36,336 bases of DNA, from assembly GCA_028290905.1 (NCBI GenBank), contig JAQGIW010000004.1:1-36336 (forward strand), read 5' to 3'. This document shows positions 1-7,964 of the stretch, in pieces; position 1 is the first letter of the stretch; every line of letters starts with the position of its first letter. The stretch comes from Caulobacteraceae bacterium. Lineage in GTDB: Bacteria > Pseudomonadota > Alphaproteobacteria > Caulobacterales > Caulobacteraceae. Position numbers and translations under genes: made by a program. Below the pieces are notes generated by a model. It was given only the letters and a program-made list of their open reading frames with translations, was not told the DNA's origin and searched no databases.

Positions 1-274
1 TCGCCGCCGCGGTCTCATGCGCGGAGAAGTTGAACGTCGACTGCAGGTTCCCGAACGCCGAGAGCGGCGTGAGGTCGAAGGTGAAGACCGTCGGCGCCGT
101 GGACGGGGTCGAGGTCAGATTCCCCAGGGAATCTTCCGAGAAATTCGGCACGCCGCCCGTGCTGCTGGGCACCGGGTTGAAAACGGCGAACTCCACAGCG
201 CTTGCCGGCGCGGCTGCGGCGAGCCCCCCTGCCAGACCAAGGACCGCAACGGCGGCCAGGACACTTTGCTTCAT
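1..274 (-). CDS. Exported protein, N-terminal part (partial)
   Basis: The reverse strand opens with an ATG at 274-272 and stays open to the window edge for 91 codons. The first 26 residues form a Sec signal peptide: MKQ, then a run of Leu/Ala/Val/Gly ending in APASA, with likely cleavage before VEF. The mature part is rich in Ser, Thr, Pro and Phe and lacks Cys and a charged core, like surface proteins of the PEP-CTERM or PEPxxWA-CTERM type in related bacteria. The sorting signal would be off the left edge, so that class is only a guess. A weak ribosome site (TAGGGG) precedes the ATG. The gene reads away from everything else shown here. Confidence 0.6.
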   Translation of the reverse strand, partial: MKQSVLAAVAVLGLAGGLAAAAPASAVEFAVFNPVPSSTGGVPNFSEDSLGNLTSTPSTAPTVFTFDLTPLSAFGNLQSTFNFSAHETAAA

Positions 275-736
275 GGACTTAACCCCTACTAGGTTGGCGA
301 ACCGTCAGATGGCTCGCGGGTGACAGACGGAGGGTAAATGCCCTACTTTGGGCGGCGTTCCCTAAAGACGTTCCTGTTCCTGCTTTTTATTTGTCCGACT
401 GGGCCGCAAATGCGGCGGTCGGGTTAAGCTTAGCAATGCGACTCCAGCGCTGCCAGGGCGAAATCTGGTAACACCTAGTGAGGGTTAACCCACAATTTGG
501 GCGACATGGTGGCGCCTTCCCCGATGAAGGCGCCGTGAGGTCTTCATTATCACGAACAATGGCGAACGTTCGGTCGGAGGCACGATATTGCAAAGTAAAG
601 GTTGTTCTGTACTTCGCAGGAGCGGTGGAGCGACGGCAGCGTTCCGCGGGTCAGTGCTCACGCTTGTCTATGGTTCCGCTTGCAAATCAACACACCGCCG
701 GCGACCGGCTTGCGCCGCCCCAAACCCGATGGGGTG
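275..736. other. Intergenic region, no convincing gene
   Basis: This 462-base gap separates the exported protein from the acetyltransferase. Short open frames exist on both strands but none has coding-like codon use or a ribosome site. Two symmetrical sequences are visible. A 10-bp perfect palindrome, GGGTTAACCC, lies at 482-491. A hairpin with 8-bp arms, GGCGCCTT (511-518) and AAGGCGCC (527-534), has an 8-base loop. The hairpin has no T-run on either side, so it is not a clear terminator. The promoter of the exported protein should lie near 275-400. The stretch 370-400 is T-rich. Confidence 0.5.
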
Positions 737-1327
737 TCAGGCTGAAACGTCCGCGGACGATATGCCGTACGCCTCCAGCTTGGCCGCGACTTCGGCGACG
801 ATATGGCTGAGGATCACGATATCGTAGCCGACCCCCGCCTGGTCACGGACGTGTTCGCGCAGGATGGCTTCCGGCCGAAACCCCAGCCCCTCGAACACGG
901 CGATCGCGCCGGGCTGGTCGGTGGTCATCCGGGCGAAGATCTTCTCGGCGCCCCCCGCCACGGCCATGCGGAACGTCTCCTGGACCATGGCGGCGCCAAG
1001 CCCCAGGCCGCGCTGGTCCGAGGCGATCACCGTGCGCAACTCGGCCACGTGGGCCGACCAGGACAGGGGATCCCGTACGACGGTTCCGCATCCCACCACC
1101 TCGCCTGACTTCCAGGCAAGCAGGGTTTCGAACTGGCCGGCCTCGATCTCGCGCAGCCAGGCCGCCACCACCCTGGGCTGGCGGATGTCCCTGCGCAGGA
1201 ACAGCAGTTCGTGCGGGTCGAGCCGCCGGGCGAACGCCAGAACGGCCTGTTCGTCCGCGGGGCCCATTCTCCGCAACGCGATCTCCTCGCCGCCGATGCG
1301 CACCGTCCCGGGAGGCTGCGCCGTCAT
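737..1327 (-). CDS. GNAT family N-acetyltransferase
   Basis: The protein has 196 residues and is a probable acetyl-CoA-dependent N-acetyltransferase with unknown acceptor. The acetyl-CoA loop is visible as DQRGLGLGAA near residues 102-111, after the beta strand ELRTVIAS. It is followed by the C-terminal GNAT signature AIAVFEGLGF. I place the start at the ATG at 1327, whose ATGA overlaps the stop of the upstream phaC, rather than at an earlier ATG inside phaC. It is the last gene of a three-gene operon with the PHA synthase genes, so it may act on granule metabolism or on a synthase protein, but the only support for that is position. The fold assignment is firm. Confidence 0.85.
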   Translation of the reverse strand: MTAQPPGTVRIGGEEIALRRMGPADEQAVLAFARRLDPHELLFLRRDIRQPRVVAAWLREIEAGQFETLLAWKSGEVVGCGTVVRDPLSWSAHVAELRTVIASDQRGLGLGAAMVQETFRMAVAGGAEKIFARMTTDQPGAIAVFEGLGFRPEAILREHVRDQAGVGYDIVILSHIVAEVAAKLEAYGISSADVSA

Positions 1328-2397
1328 ATCGACCTCGGGGCGAGCCACTGGTCCAGCTTGGGCCACATCCGCTTGATCGCGCTGGGACCGGCGACCAGGC
1401 TGACGTGTCCGCCCTTCAGGACGACCTCTTCCTTGTCGGTCGAGCCGACCCGTTCAACAAGTTCCCGGGCCACCGCGTAGGGAACGATATGATCATGCTC
1501 GGCCACGGCGTGCAGGAAGGGGGCTTTGATCTCGCCCACGTCGACCCGCCGGCCGCCGACCTTCAGCGTGCCGTGATAGAGCCCGTTATCGATCACGATG
1601 TCCTTCATCGTCTGGCGGAAATATTCGCCCGCCAACGGCAAGGTGTCGGCTGACCATTTGTCGAGTGCGCGCTTGGTCTTGACGAATTCGTCGTTCCAGA
1701 GATTGTCCCAGAGTTGCAACGTCGCTGTGACGCGGCTGACCGGCCGCAGCATGTCGACCGAGGCCACGAACATTTCCGGAGGGAAGTAGCCCAGGGTGTC
1801 GACTACCTGGTCCACATCGAAATACCGCGGATCCGCCCACTGGTTCCAGGCGCCGAACTGGCTGAAATTGAAGGGGGTGGTGAAGCACGCCAGATTGCGA
1901 ATCGGACCGGGAGAATGCAGGGCGGCGTAGATCACCGAGAGCACGCCACCCATACAATAACCGACAAGGGAAACCTGGTCTTCGTCGGTCTCATCCTGGA
2001 TAATCCGGATGGAGTCCGGTATGAATCCCAACACGTAGTCCTCCAGGCGGAGGGTTCTCTCGCCGGCTGTCGGGGCGGTCCAATCCAGTAGATAGATGTC
2101 GTGGCCGCGCTTCAGCATGAACTCGATGAGGCTCTGGTCCGGAAGCAGGTCGAATACATAGGCCGGATTGCTGGTCGCCATCACAAACAGGATCGGCGTC
2201 CGATAGACCTCCGTGGCCAAGGCGTCGTAGCGATACAGGTTCATCGTGCCGCGTTTCTCGATCAAGGTTCGTTTCGAGACGCCGCCGGCCTTGCCGACCG
2301 AGGTCAGATATTCCCAACCCTTGACGTTGCGCTGGATCGCCCGCGCCACCTCCTGGCGCAGGCGATCGATCTGGAGCGCTTCTGGTGTGGCGTTCAT
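1324..2397 (-). CDS. phaC: Class III poly(R)-hydroxyalkanoate synthase, PhaC subunit
   Basis: The 357-residue protein polymerises (R)-3-hydroxyacyl-CoA into polyhydroxyalkanoate at the granule surface. Length and motifs fit the short class III enzymes (about 355 residues) rather than the class I enzymes of about 580. The modified lipase box GYCMGG puts the nucleophile at Cys148. Asp302 (in EHDHIVP) and His331 (in KGGHVS) complete the triad, at almost the same positions known for the Allochromatium enzyme. The start at 2397 overlaps the stop of the upstream gene by four bases (ATGA), and its own stop overlaps the acetyltransferase start the same way. Class III PhaC needs a PhaE partner; the candidate is the short protein just upstream. 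Confidence 0.93.
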   Translation of the reverse strand: MNATPEALQIDRLRQEVARAIQRNVKGWEYLTSVGKAGGVSKRTLIEKRGTMNLYRYDALATEVYRTPILFVMATSNPAYVFDLLPDQSLIEFMLKRGHDIYLLDWTAPTAGERTLRLEDYVLGFIPDSIRIIQDETDEDQVSLVGYCMGGVLSVIYAALHSPGPIRNLACFTTPFNFSQFGAWNQWADPRYFDVDQVVDTLGYFPPEMFVASVDMLRPVSRVTATLQLWDNLWNDEFVKTKRALDKWSADTLPLAGEYFRQTMKDIVIDNGLYHGTLKVGGRRVDVGEIKAPFLHAVAEHDHIVPYAVARELVERVGSTDKEEVVLKGGHVSLVAGPSAIKRMWPKLDQWLAPRSI

Positions 2398-2756
2398 GAC
2401 GAGCCTCCCTCGCCTGGAGGCTTCCGGGTTCGGGACGGTCGCGCCGCCTTGCGCGCCGCCGGCGTTTCGGAGGGCGCCGGGGCCTTCAAGGCGTCGAGTT
2501 TGCGCTCGATGCTGTTGAGCTGCTCGGCCAGCCGCGCCACGTCGGCGCGACTTGGCATATTCAGAGCCACGAGCGCCTTGTCGACCGCCTCATTGAAGGC
2601 CGCCTGCATCTGCAGGTTCAGCGCCATCGCGCGGTTCACCTCCCGGCTGAACGACTCCTGGCCGGTCACCTTGGTCAAGGTTTCGTTAGCCTTGGTGTCC
2701 CACTGCTGGAGTAGCGAACGCCAGATCGCGAAGAAGTCGCCGGCGTCTTTGGCCAC
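2394..2756 (-). CDS. Short PhaE/phasin-like PHA synthase partner
   Basis: The 120-residue protein is encoded directly upstream of phaC and overlaps it by four bases. I choose the GTG at 2756 because a perfect GGGAGGA lies five bases before it; a frame continuing up to 2798 has no such site. Residues 5-60 are helical with aromatic positions (FFAIW, QQWD), and NMPSRADVARLAEQLNSIE forms a short coiled coil like the C-terminal end of PhaE and the PhaR partner of Bacillus synthases. The tail (about 90-120) is Ala/Pro/Lys/Arg rich, as in DNA-binding phasins such as PhaF and PhaM. True PhaE is about three times longer, so this is a minimal form. It is probably needed for PhaC activity and granule surface binding (inference). 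Confidence 0.75.
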   Translation of the reverse strand: MAKDAGDFFAIWRSLLQQWDTKANETLTKVTGQESFSREVNRAMALNLQMQAAFNEAVDKALVALNMPSRADVARLAEQLNSIERKLDALKAPAPSETPAARKAARPSRTRKPPGEGGSS

Positions 2757-2772
2757 GTCTATCCTCCCGCGT

Positions 2773-2797
2773 TGACCCGCGACATTGTCGCGCGTCA
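2773..2797. promoter_or_regulatory. Perfect-core palindrome, candidate operator of the PHA operon
   Basis: CGCGACA and TGTCGCG are inverted around a single T at 2785. The symmetry extends outward through TGAC/GTCA with one mismatch, giving 11 of 12 matching pairs over 25 bases. It lies 17-41 bases before the GTG of the PhaE-like gene, in the divergent region shared with the hydrolase gene. This size and position suit a repressor operator (for example a PhaR-type granule sensor), but no regulator gene is adjacent and none can be assigned. Confidence 0.5.
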
Positions 2798-2959
2798 CGG
2801 GCCCGCCTCGTCAACGTACGGCGCGACTGCCTCTCGCGCCAGCGGTGATTGTCCGATCCTGGTTGCTTTCCCACGGAATTCCCCCACGTTGGTCATGATC
2901 GGTCGACCCATCTCGCTCCGGAGGCCATTCCGTTCCGGAAGACGAAAGAGGCTGCGCAA

Positions 2960-3757
2960 TTGCTGACGACGACAAGCAGGGCGCCGAGGGCGCCATCCGC
3001 CGCGCTCGCGTTGGTGGAGTTGGGCCGGGCTTCCCTCGAGACGTCGAGCCTGCTCCTGGCCGCGCCGTTCATGGCCGACGCGCCGCGGGGCGACGGTCAC
3101 GATGTCGTCGTGCTCCCGGGCTTCGCCTTCAGCGACGTGTCCACCTTCCTGCTGCGGGCGTATCTGCGGTCGCTCGGCTACCGCGCCCACGATTGGGATC
3201 TCGGCCGCAACCTCGGGCTCCGCACCCTGGCGCGCGGGGCAGCGGCCCTGGCGAGCCGGATCGACCAGCTTAGCGACGGGGGACGCCGGCGGGTCTCGCT
3301 TGTCGGTCACAGCCTGGGCGGCGTGATCGCCAGACAGTATGCGCTCGAATATCCCGGCCACGTGCGCCAGGTGATCTGCCTGGGGAGCCCGTTCGTCGGC
3401 GATCCGCGCGCGGTCAATCCGCTTGTTCTTCGCCTGCACAACAGCATTGCGGGCGAGCCACCGCCTGTCCGTCGTCCGCCGCCGAGGCTGACGGTCCCCT
3501 TCACCGCCATCTTCAGCCGGAGCGACGGGATCGTCGCGCCGAGCGACTGTACCGATGCCGACGGGGAGGAGGCCGAGAACATCGAGGTCTTCAGCTCGCA
3601 CTGCGGCCTCGTGAGCCATCCGGCGGTGTTCTACGCCGTGGCCGACCGCCTGGCCCTGCCGGTCGGCCAATGGCGCCCGTTCCAGGCCCACGGTTGGCGA
3701 AAGGCGTTCTTTGGGCCCTCGCGCCCCACCGTCGACGATGTAGCCGAGGCGGCCTGA
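2960..3757 (+). CDS. Alpha/beta hydrolase, lipase-like (PGAP1/DUF676 type)
   Basis: The 265-residue product is an alpha/beta-hydrolase. The oxyanion strand VVVLPGF (49-55) is followed by the nucleophile elbow GHSLGG with Ser118. Asp189 (SRSDG) and His214 (SSHCG) are the likely remaining triad residues. This layout matches triacylglycerol-lipase and PGAP1-like esterases. The frame is open upstream to about 2849, but I place the start at TTG 2960, which has AAAGAGG eight bases before it; the upstream extension looks non-coding. It is transcribed away from the PHA operon, so a role in polymer or lipid turnover is possible but not shown. There is no clear signal peptide from this start. It converges with the transporter gene downstream. 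Confidence 0.8.
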   Translation: MLTTTSRAPRAPSAALALVELGRASLETSSLLLAAPFMADAPRGDGHDVVVLPGFAFSDVSTFLLRAYLRSLGYRAHDWDLGRNLGLRTLARGAAALASRIDQLSDGGRRRVSLVGHSLGGVIARQYALEYPGHVRQVICLGSPFVGDPRAVNPLVLRLHNSIAGEPPPVRRPPPRLTVPFTAIFSRSDGIVAPSDCTDADGEEAENIEVFSSHCGLVSHPAVFYAVADRLALPVGQWRPFQAHGWRKAFFGPSRPTVDDVAEAA

Positions 3758-3799
3758 CGCGGCTGCTCGCCCTGCGGGGGGGCCACGACGCCCGCTAGC

Positions 3800-5338
3800 C
3801 TAGTGCTCGGCCGTGATCGGCGGGCCGGTGGCGACGATCCCGATAGGGCGCAGGAACAGGATCAGCGGCATGATCGCCACCGCGACCAGGAACAGCAGAT
3901 AGTAGAGGTCGACATAGGCGACCATCGAGGCCTGCCGCGTCACCTCCTCGTTCATCGTCATCATCCCGGACTGGGTCGCCAGGCCGAACGGCGCGGCCAT
4001 GTCCGGAGCGTGGGCGATCGGGTTCTCTGGACTCAGCCCCTCGACCAGCCGGCTGTGCACGGTCTGCACCAGGCGCGTGTAGGCCGCCTGCAGCAGTGAA
4101 ATGCCGGCGCTGTTGCCCACGCTGCGCAGGAGCGCGAAAAAGCCGGTCGCGTCGGCGCGCAGGGTCGGACTCAATGTGCCGAAGGCGAGGACCGTCACCG
4201 GCGTGAACACCATGCCCGTGCCCAGGCCCTGGACGAAGCCGGTGGTGGCGACGTTGCGCCAATCCATGTCGAGGGCGAAATGGCTCATGGCCCAGAAGGA
4301 CAGGGCGTACACCCCCAGCCCGGTGATGATCAGCGCCCGGGCGTCCACGCGATTGATGATCCGCCCCACCACGAACATCGAGACGATGCTGCCCAGGCCC
4401 CGTGGCGCCAGGACCACGCCCGTGGTCAGCACCGGATAGCCCATCAGGGTCTCCAGCATCGGCGGCAGGATCGCCATCACCGGAAACACCAGCACGCCGA
4501 GCGAGAGGTTGACCAGGGTCGCGGTGACGAAGTTTCGGTCGCCGAGCAGCGCCACGGGCAGGAACGAGGGCTGTTTCGTCAGGGTGTGGATCACGAACAT
4601 CCACAGGGCGCACGCGGCCGTCACGCCTTCGGCGACGGTCTCGCCCGAGGCGAACCAGTCGTTCTGCTGCCCGCGGTCCAGCATCAGCTGAAAGGCGGCC
4701 AGGGCCACCGCCAGCAACAGGAAGCCCAGCCATTCGAGGGGCCGGCTGTGGGAAGGCTGGTTGCGCGGCAGGAAGGCCACGACCCCGGCCACGCACAGCA
4801 TCCCGATCGGCAGGTTGATGTAGAACACCCATCGCCAGCTGAAGTCGTCGGTCAGCCAGCCGCCGATGACCGGCCCCAGGATCGGGCCCACGGTCACGCC
4901 CATGCCCCAGATCGCCATCGCCTGGCCCCGCTCCCTCACCGGATAGGTATCGAGCATCACCGCCTGGGACAGCGGCATCATACCGGCACCGAACATCCCC
5001 TGCAGCACCCGGAACAGTACGATCTGCCCCAGGTTCTGGGCGGCGCCGCACATCGCCGAGGCGACCGTGAAGCCTACGATGGCGATCAGGAACATGCGCT
5101 TGACGCCCAGTCGTCCGGCGAACCAGCCCGTCACCGGCGTCATGATCGCCGCGGCGATGATGTAGCTGGTCAGCACCCAGTTGATCTGTTCGGCGGAGGC
5201 CGACATCGACCCGGCCATGTGCGGCAGGGCGACGTTGGCGATCGTCGAGTCGAGCATGGTCATGATCGCCGCCAGCATCACCGTCAGGGTGATCATGGTG
5301 CGATTGACGGGGTCGGGCTCGGGACCTTTTTCGCTCAC
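3800..5338 (-). CDS. DHA2-family MFS multidrug efflux transporter (EmrB/QacA type)
   Basis: The 512-residue inner-membrane protein has about 14 hydrophobic segments. It carries the family landmarks in order: DSTIANVALP in helix 1 (about 30-39), the motif A loop GRLGVKR (about 75-81), RVLQG (motif B) and GPILGPVIGG (motif C, the antiporter signature, near 152-161). Proteins of this family exchange protons for drugs, dyes or siderophores. EmrB-type pumps usually sit beside a HlyD/EmrA adaptor; none is present here, so it may act alone or with an adaptor encoded elsewhere. The start is GTG at 5338 with a poor ribosome site. It is divergent from the broken SDR gene, with only 74 bases between, so the two probably share a control region. 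Confidence 0.88.
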   Translation of the reverse strand: MSEKGPEPDPVNRTMITLTVMLAAIMTMLDSTIANVALPHMAGSMSASAEQINWVLTSYIIAAAIMTPVTGWFAGRLGVKRMFLIAIVGFTVASAMCGAAQNLGQIVLFRVLQGMFGAGMMPLSQAVMLDTYPVRERGQAMAIWGMGVTVGPILGPVIGGWLTDDFSWRWVFYINLPIGMLCVAGVVAFLPRNQPSHSRPLEWLGFLLLAVALAAFQLMLDRGQQNDWFASGETVAEGVTAACALWMFVIHTLTKQPSFLPVALLGDRNFVTATLVNLSLGVLVFPVMAILPPMLETLMGYPVLTTGVVLAPRGLGSIVSMFVVGRIINRVDARALIITGLGVYALSFWAMSHFALDMDWRNVATTGFVQGLGTGMVFTPVTVLAFGTLSPTLRADATGFFALLRSVGNSAGISLLQAAYTRLVQTVHSRLVEGLSPENPIAHAPDMAAPFGLATQSGMMTMNEEVTRQASMVAYVDLYYLLFLVAVAIMPLILFLRPIGIVATGPPITAEH

Positions 5339-5412
5339 GTCCCAGGGCGAATAACGGATTTCCCCGAGGTGAACCTATGCATTGATGGCGGGGAAGCATC
5401 GTCGGAGGAATC

Positions 5413-6100
5413 ATGTCCAAGACCATCGTCGTCGTCGGATTCGGGCCGGGCATTTCGACCGCGGTCGCCGAGAAGTTCGGGGCGGAGGGCTTCTCCGTCG
5501 CGCTGGTCGCGCGAAACGAGGAACGTCTCGCCAAGGGTGTCCGGGCGCTGAAGGCGAAAGGCGTCGCCGCGGCCGCGTTCCCGGCCGACGCGGGAAACCC
5601 TGCCGCCATTCGCGCAGCCATCGGAAAGGCGCGCGCCGAACTCGGTCCCGTCACCGTCCTCCAGTGGAACGCCTACGGCGGCGTCGAGGCGGGAGATCTC
5701 CTCGACACCGACCCGGCCGCGGTGCGGGCCATCTTCGATGTCGCCGTGGTCGGGCTCCTCGCGGCCGTCCAGGAAGCCCTTCCCGATCTGAAGAGCACGA
5801 AGGAGGGCGCCGTTCTGGTCACCAACGGCGCGTTCGGCGAGCTGGCCCCACAGATGGACGCGCTCGCCGTCAGCCTGAAGACGATGGGCGTCGCGCTCCA
5901 ATGCCGCGAAACACAAGCTGGTTGGATTGCTCGCGCAGCGGTTGAAGGGCGAAGGCGTCTATGTGGGCGAGGTGATGGTCGCCGGCATGATCAAGGGCGC
6001 CCCGTGGTCCAGCGGTGACGGCATCGAGGGTTCGACCGTCGCGAACAGGTTCTGGGAGCTCTACCAGGCGCGCGGCGAGGTCAGCGCCCGGGTCTCGTGA
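5413..6100 (+). pseudogene. Short-chain dehydrogenase/reductase, frameshifted
   Basis: An ideal ribosome site (GGAGG) precedes the ATG at 5413. The N-terminal half is a Rossmann domain with GFGPGIS in place of the usual TGxxxGIG, and NAYG as the NNAG equivalent. At about 5899-5900 the frame breaks: in the starting frame translation becomes arginine-rich and stops at 6018, while one base along it reads NAAKHKLVGLLAQRL and continues as good coding sequence to a TGA at 6098. The rejoined protein would be about 228 residues, normal for an SDR. One extra base near the run CTCCAAT explains it. It is either a real pseudogene or a sequencing error. No Tyr-x-x-x-Lys pair is visible in the usual place. 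Confidence 0.75.
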
Positions 6101-6108
6101 TGTAAGGC

Positions 6109-6330
6109 TCAGTCTGCGGGCTCGAGCGTCTCCATCCGGACCCAATCATTGAGCTCGACGTTCCAGACGGCCAGCTCGATATGGCCGTACGCGCCGCCGC
6201 TGACGAGGCTCACCGCGCTGGCCCTCAGGGCCGGCAGCGCCTCGGAAGACGCCTCATAGGGAGCCGTCCCGCGCGTCGCGTCGGGCCAGCATCTCATCCT
6301 GAACTGGCCAGCGTACCCGGCGGGCATCAT
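6109..6330 (-). CDS. Small conserved-looking protein of unknown function
   Basis: This 73-codon frame has coding-like codon choice and a GGAGG about eleven bases before the paired ATG ATG start. The protein has no signal peptide or membrane segment. The C-terminal half (GHIELAVWNVELNDWVRMETL) reads like an amphipathic strand-helix element, and the middle is Ala/Ser/Leu rich. I do not recognise a family with confidence. It lies in the same direction as, and just downstream of, the flavin oxidoreductase gene (66-base gap), so the two could be co-transcribed. The opposite strand here is the end of the broken SDR, which does not overlap. Confidence 0.5.
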   Translation of the reverse strand: MMPAGYAGQFRMRCWPDATRGTAPYEASSEALPALRASAVSLVSGGAYGHIELAVWNVELNDWVRMETLEPAD

Positions 6331-6396
6331 GAGTCTGTGGTCCTCCGCGGGGCATCTCCGCGCGCTGCAGGTCGCGCCGGAGGCGGTACCGACGCC

Positions 6397-7614
6397 CTAT
6401 TCCGCCGCGTCTGCCTTCTTGTTCAGGCCCATCGCCTCCATGATTTCCGGGGCGATGTTGTCAGCGCCCTTGGCTTCGATGTGCTGCGCGACGCGCGAGC
6501 CGACCGCCGCGAACAGCTCGCCGACGAAGGTTGGGCGGTTGTCGCGCGCCCAGCCCAGCGACTGCTCGCGGTTGGTGTTCGAGCCCTGGAAGCGCGGGAA
6601 GACGTAGCGGGCCGCCAGTTCGTAGGACTTCTTCTTGGCGTCCCATTCGGCCCAGTTGTGGTCCAGCATCAGGTAGGCGCCGAAGCCGCCCGACTGCTGC
6701 TCCAGCCGCTCGATCTGGGCGATGGCGTCGTCGGGCGTTCCGATCACCGCCAGGCCGGTGGCGATCATCGCGTCGACCGGATCGGCGCTGGTGTCGACGG
6801 CCAGCGGCAGGGCCGCCACGTCGGTGAAATAGTAGAGCCAGTCCCTCAGCCCGAAGGCGACCTCGGCGCGGGCCTGCTCGCGGGTCTCGGCGATGTGCAT
6901 CGGCCCGACCAGCCGCCAGCCGGCCCGGTCAATGGTCTGGCCGTTCTCCCGCGCGGTCTGCGCGGCGATGGCCCAGTTGGAGGCCAGGGCGTTGAACCCG
7001 CCGGCCGAGGTCGCGCCGATCGACAGCAGCCCCAGCCCGTGCCGGCCCGCGGCGGTGGCGCCGGTGGGCGAGACCTGGCTGGCCACCGCCATCTCGATCG
7101 ATGGCCGCGAATAGGGGCTCATCTGCAGATGGGCCTCGCACAGCTCGAACCAGTCGGACTTGTGGGTGACGGTCTCGCCGCGCAGCAGGCGCACGATGCA
7201 CGCCAGCGCCTCGTCCATGCGGTCGCGCTGCTTCGCCACGGGAATCCCCATCATGAAGGCGTCAGAGGGCAGGGCGCCGGGGCCCACGCCGAACATGACG
7301 CGGCCCCGCGTGATGTGGTCCAGCTGGTTCATCCGATCGGCGAGGATCAGCGGGTGATGGTAGGGCAGGGACGAGACCCCGGTGCCCAGGCGGATGTGCC
7401 GGGTGCGCTCGGCCGCCGTGGCGATGAAGATCTCGGGGCTGGCGATCAGCTCGTAGCCGGCCGAATGGTGCTCGCCGATCCAGGCCTCGTCATAGCCCAG
7501 CTTGTCCATCCACTGGACCAGCTCGAGGTCGCGCTCGATGGCGAGGGTCGGGCTCTCGCTCAACGGATGGAAGGGCGCGATGAACGCGCCGAAGCGCAGC
7601 TTGGGTCCGAACAT
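6397..7614 (-). CDS. LLM-class flavin-dependent oxidoreductase (luciferase-like monooxygenase)
   Basis: The 405-residue protein belongs to the bacterial luciferase superfamily, which uses reduced FMN and oxygen supplied with help of a separate reductase. The TIM-barrel signatures are visible: FGAFIAPFHP at the first strand (8-17), DEAWIGEHHS (about 42-51), then GTGVSSLPYHHP and GRVMFGVGPGALPSDAFMMG. The closest annotated relatives in memory are limonene 1,2-monooxygenase-like enzymes, so a terpenoid or long-chain substrate is plausible but not proven. GAGGAA lies about seven bases before the ATG at 7614. A LysR gene is divergent, with a T-N11-A box 16-38 bases upstream of the start codon, so control by that regulator is likely. 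Confidence 0.88.
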   Translation of the reverse strand: MFGPKLRFGAFIAPFHPLSESPTLAIERDLELVQWMDKLGYDEAWIGEHHSAGYELIASPEIFIATAAERTRHIRLGTGVSSLPYHHPLILADRMNQLDHITRGRVMFGVGPGALPSDAFMMGIPVAKQRDRMDEALACIVRLLRGETVTHKSDWFELCEAHLQMSPYSRPSIEMAVASQVSPTGATAAGRHGLGLLSIGATSAGGFNALASNWAIAAQTARENGQTIDRAGWRLVGPMHIAETREQARAEVAFGLRDWLYYFTDVAALPLAVDTSADPVDAMIATGLAVIGTPDDAIAQIERLEQQSGGFGAYLMLDHNWAEWDAKKKSYELAARYVFPRFQGSNTNREQSLGWARDNRPTFVGELFAAVGSRVAQHIEAKGADNIAPEIMEAMGLNKKADAAE

Positions 7615-7964
7615 GGGGTTTCCTCTTGGCCTGATGGCGCTTCCCTATCAGGTCACGCAGCCTTCGCCACTGGCAAGAGTCGCCGGGACGGACGGCAGCC
7701 CATGCGCCTCGGGCCGGTGATCGCGGGTCCTGCTGTCCGAAGACAATCGCTGAGTCAAGGCGCAGCGGATCGAAGAGTCCGGCAACCAAGGCATCTGAGC
7801 GGAAGTCGAACAGGCAAGCCCGCCGGGACGCACGACCTGCACTCGACCGGGCGGCTGGACCTCACCGGAACCGAGAAGGGACCCATATACTTGCTTCGCC
7901 CGCATGATGCTGATGGATGGCCGCCGGGCAATTTCGGCTTGGCCAGCATCGTCCCGGTGAGCCC
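7615..7964. other. Divergent control region between flavin oxidoreductase and LysR gene
   Basis: This 350-base gap should hold the promoters for both divergent genes. The clearest element is the inverted repeat at 7630-7652, given separately. No other gene is supported. An in-frame ATG at 7917 could start the LysR gene sixteen codons earlier, which would shorten the gap. Confidence 0.5.
7630..7652. promoter_or_regulatory. Candidate LysR-type operator (T-N11-A inverted repeat)
   Basis: CCTGAT (7630-7635) and ATCAGG (7647-7652) are perfect inverted arms with exactly 11 bases between, so the inner T and A form the T-N11-A core known for LysR-type regulators. It lies beside the start of the flavin oxidoreductase and on the side of the divergent gap facing away from the LysR gene. 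Being so near the start codon it could act as a repression site or an auxiliary site. Confidence 0.55.

Noticed and set aside
3795-5654. A 619-codon minus-strand frame overlapping the MFS gene
   Set aside because: It is the transporter read out of frame (Arg/Gly/Asp rich, no hydrophobic helices).
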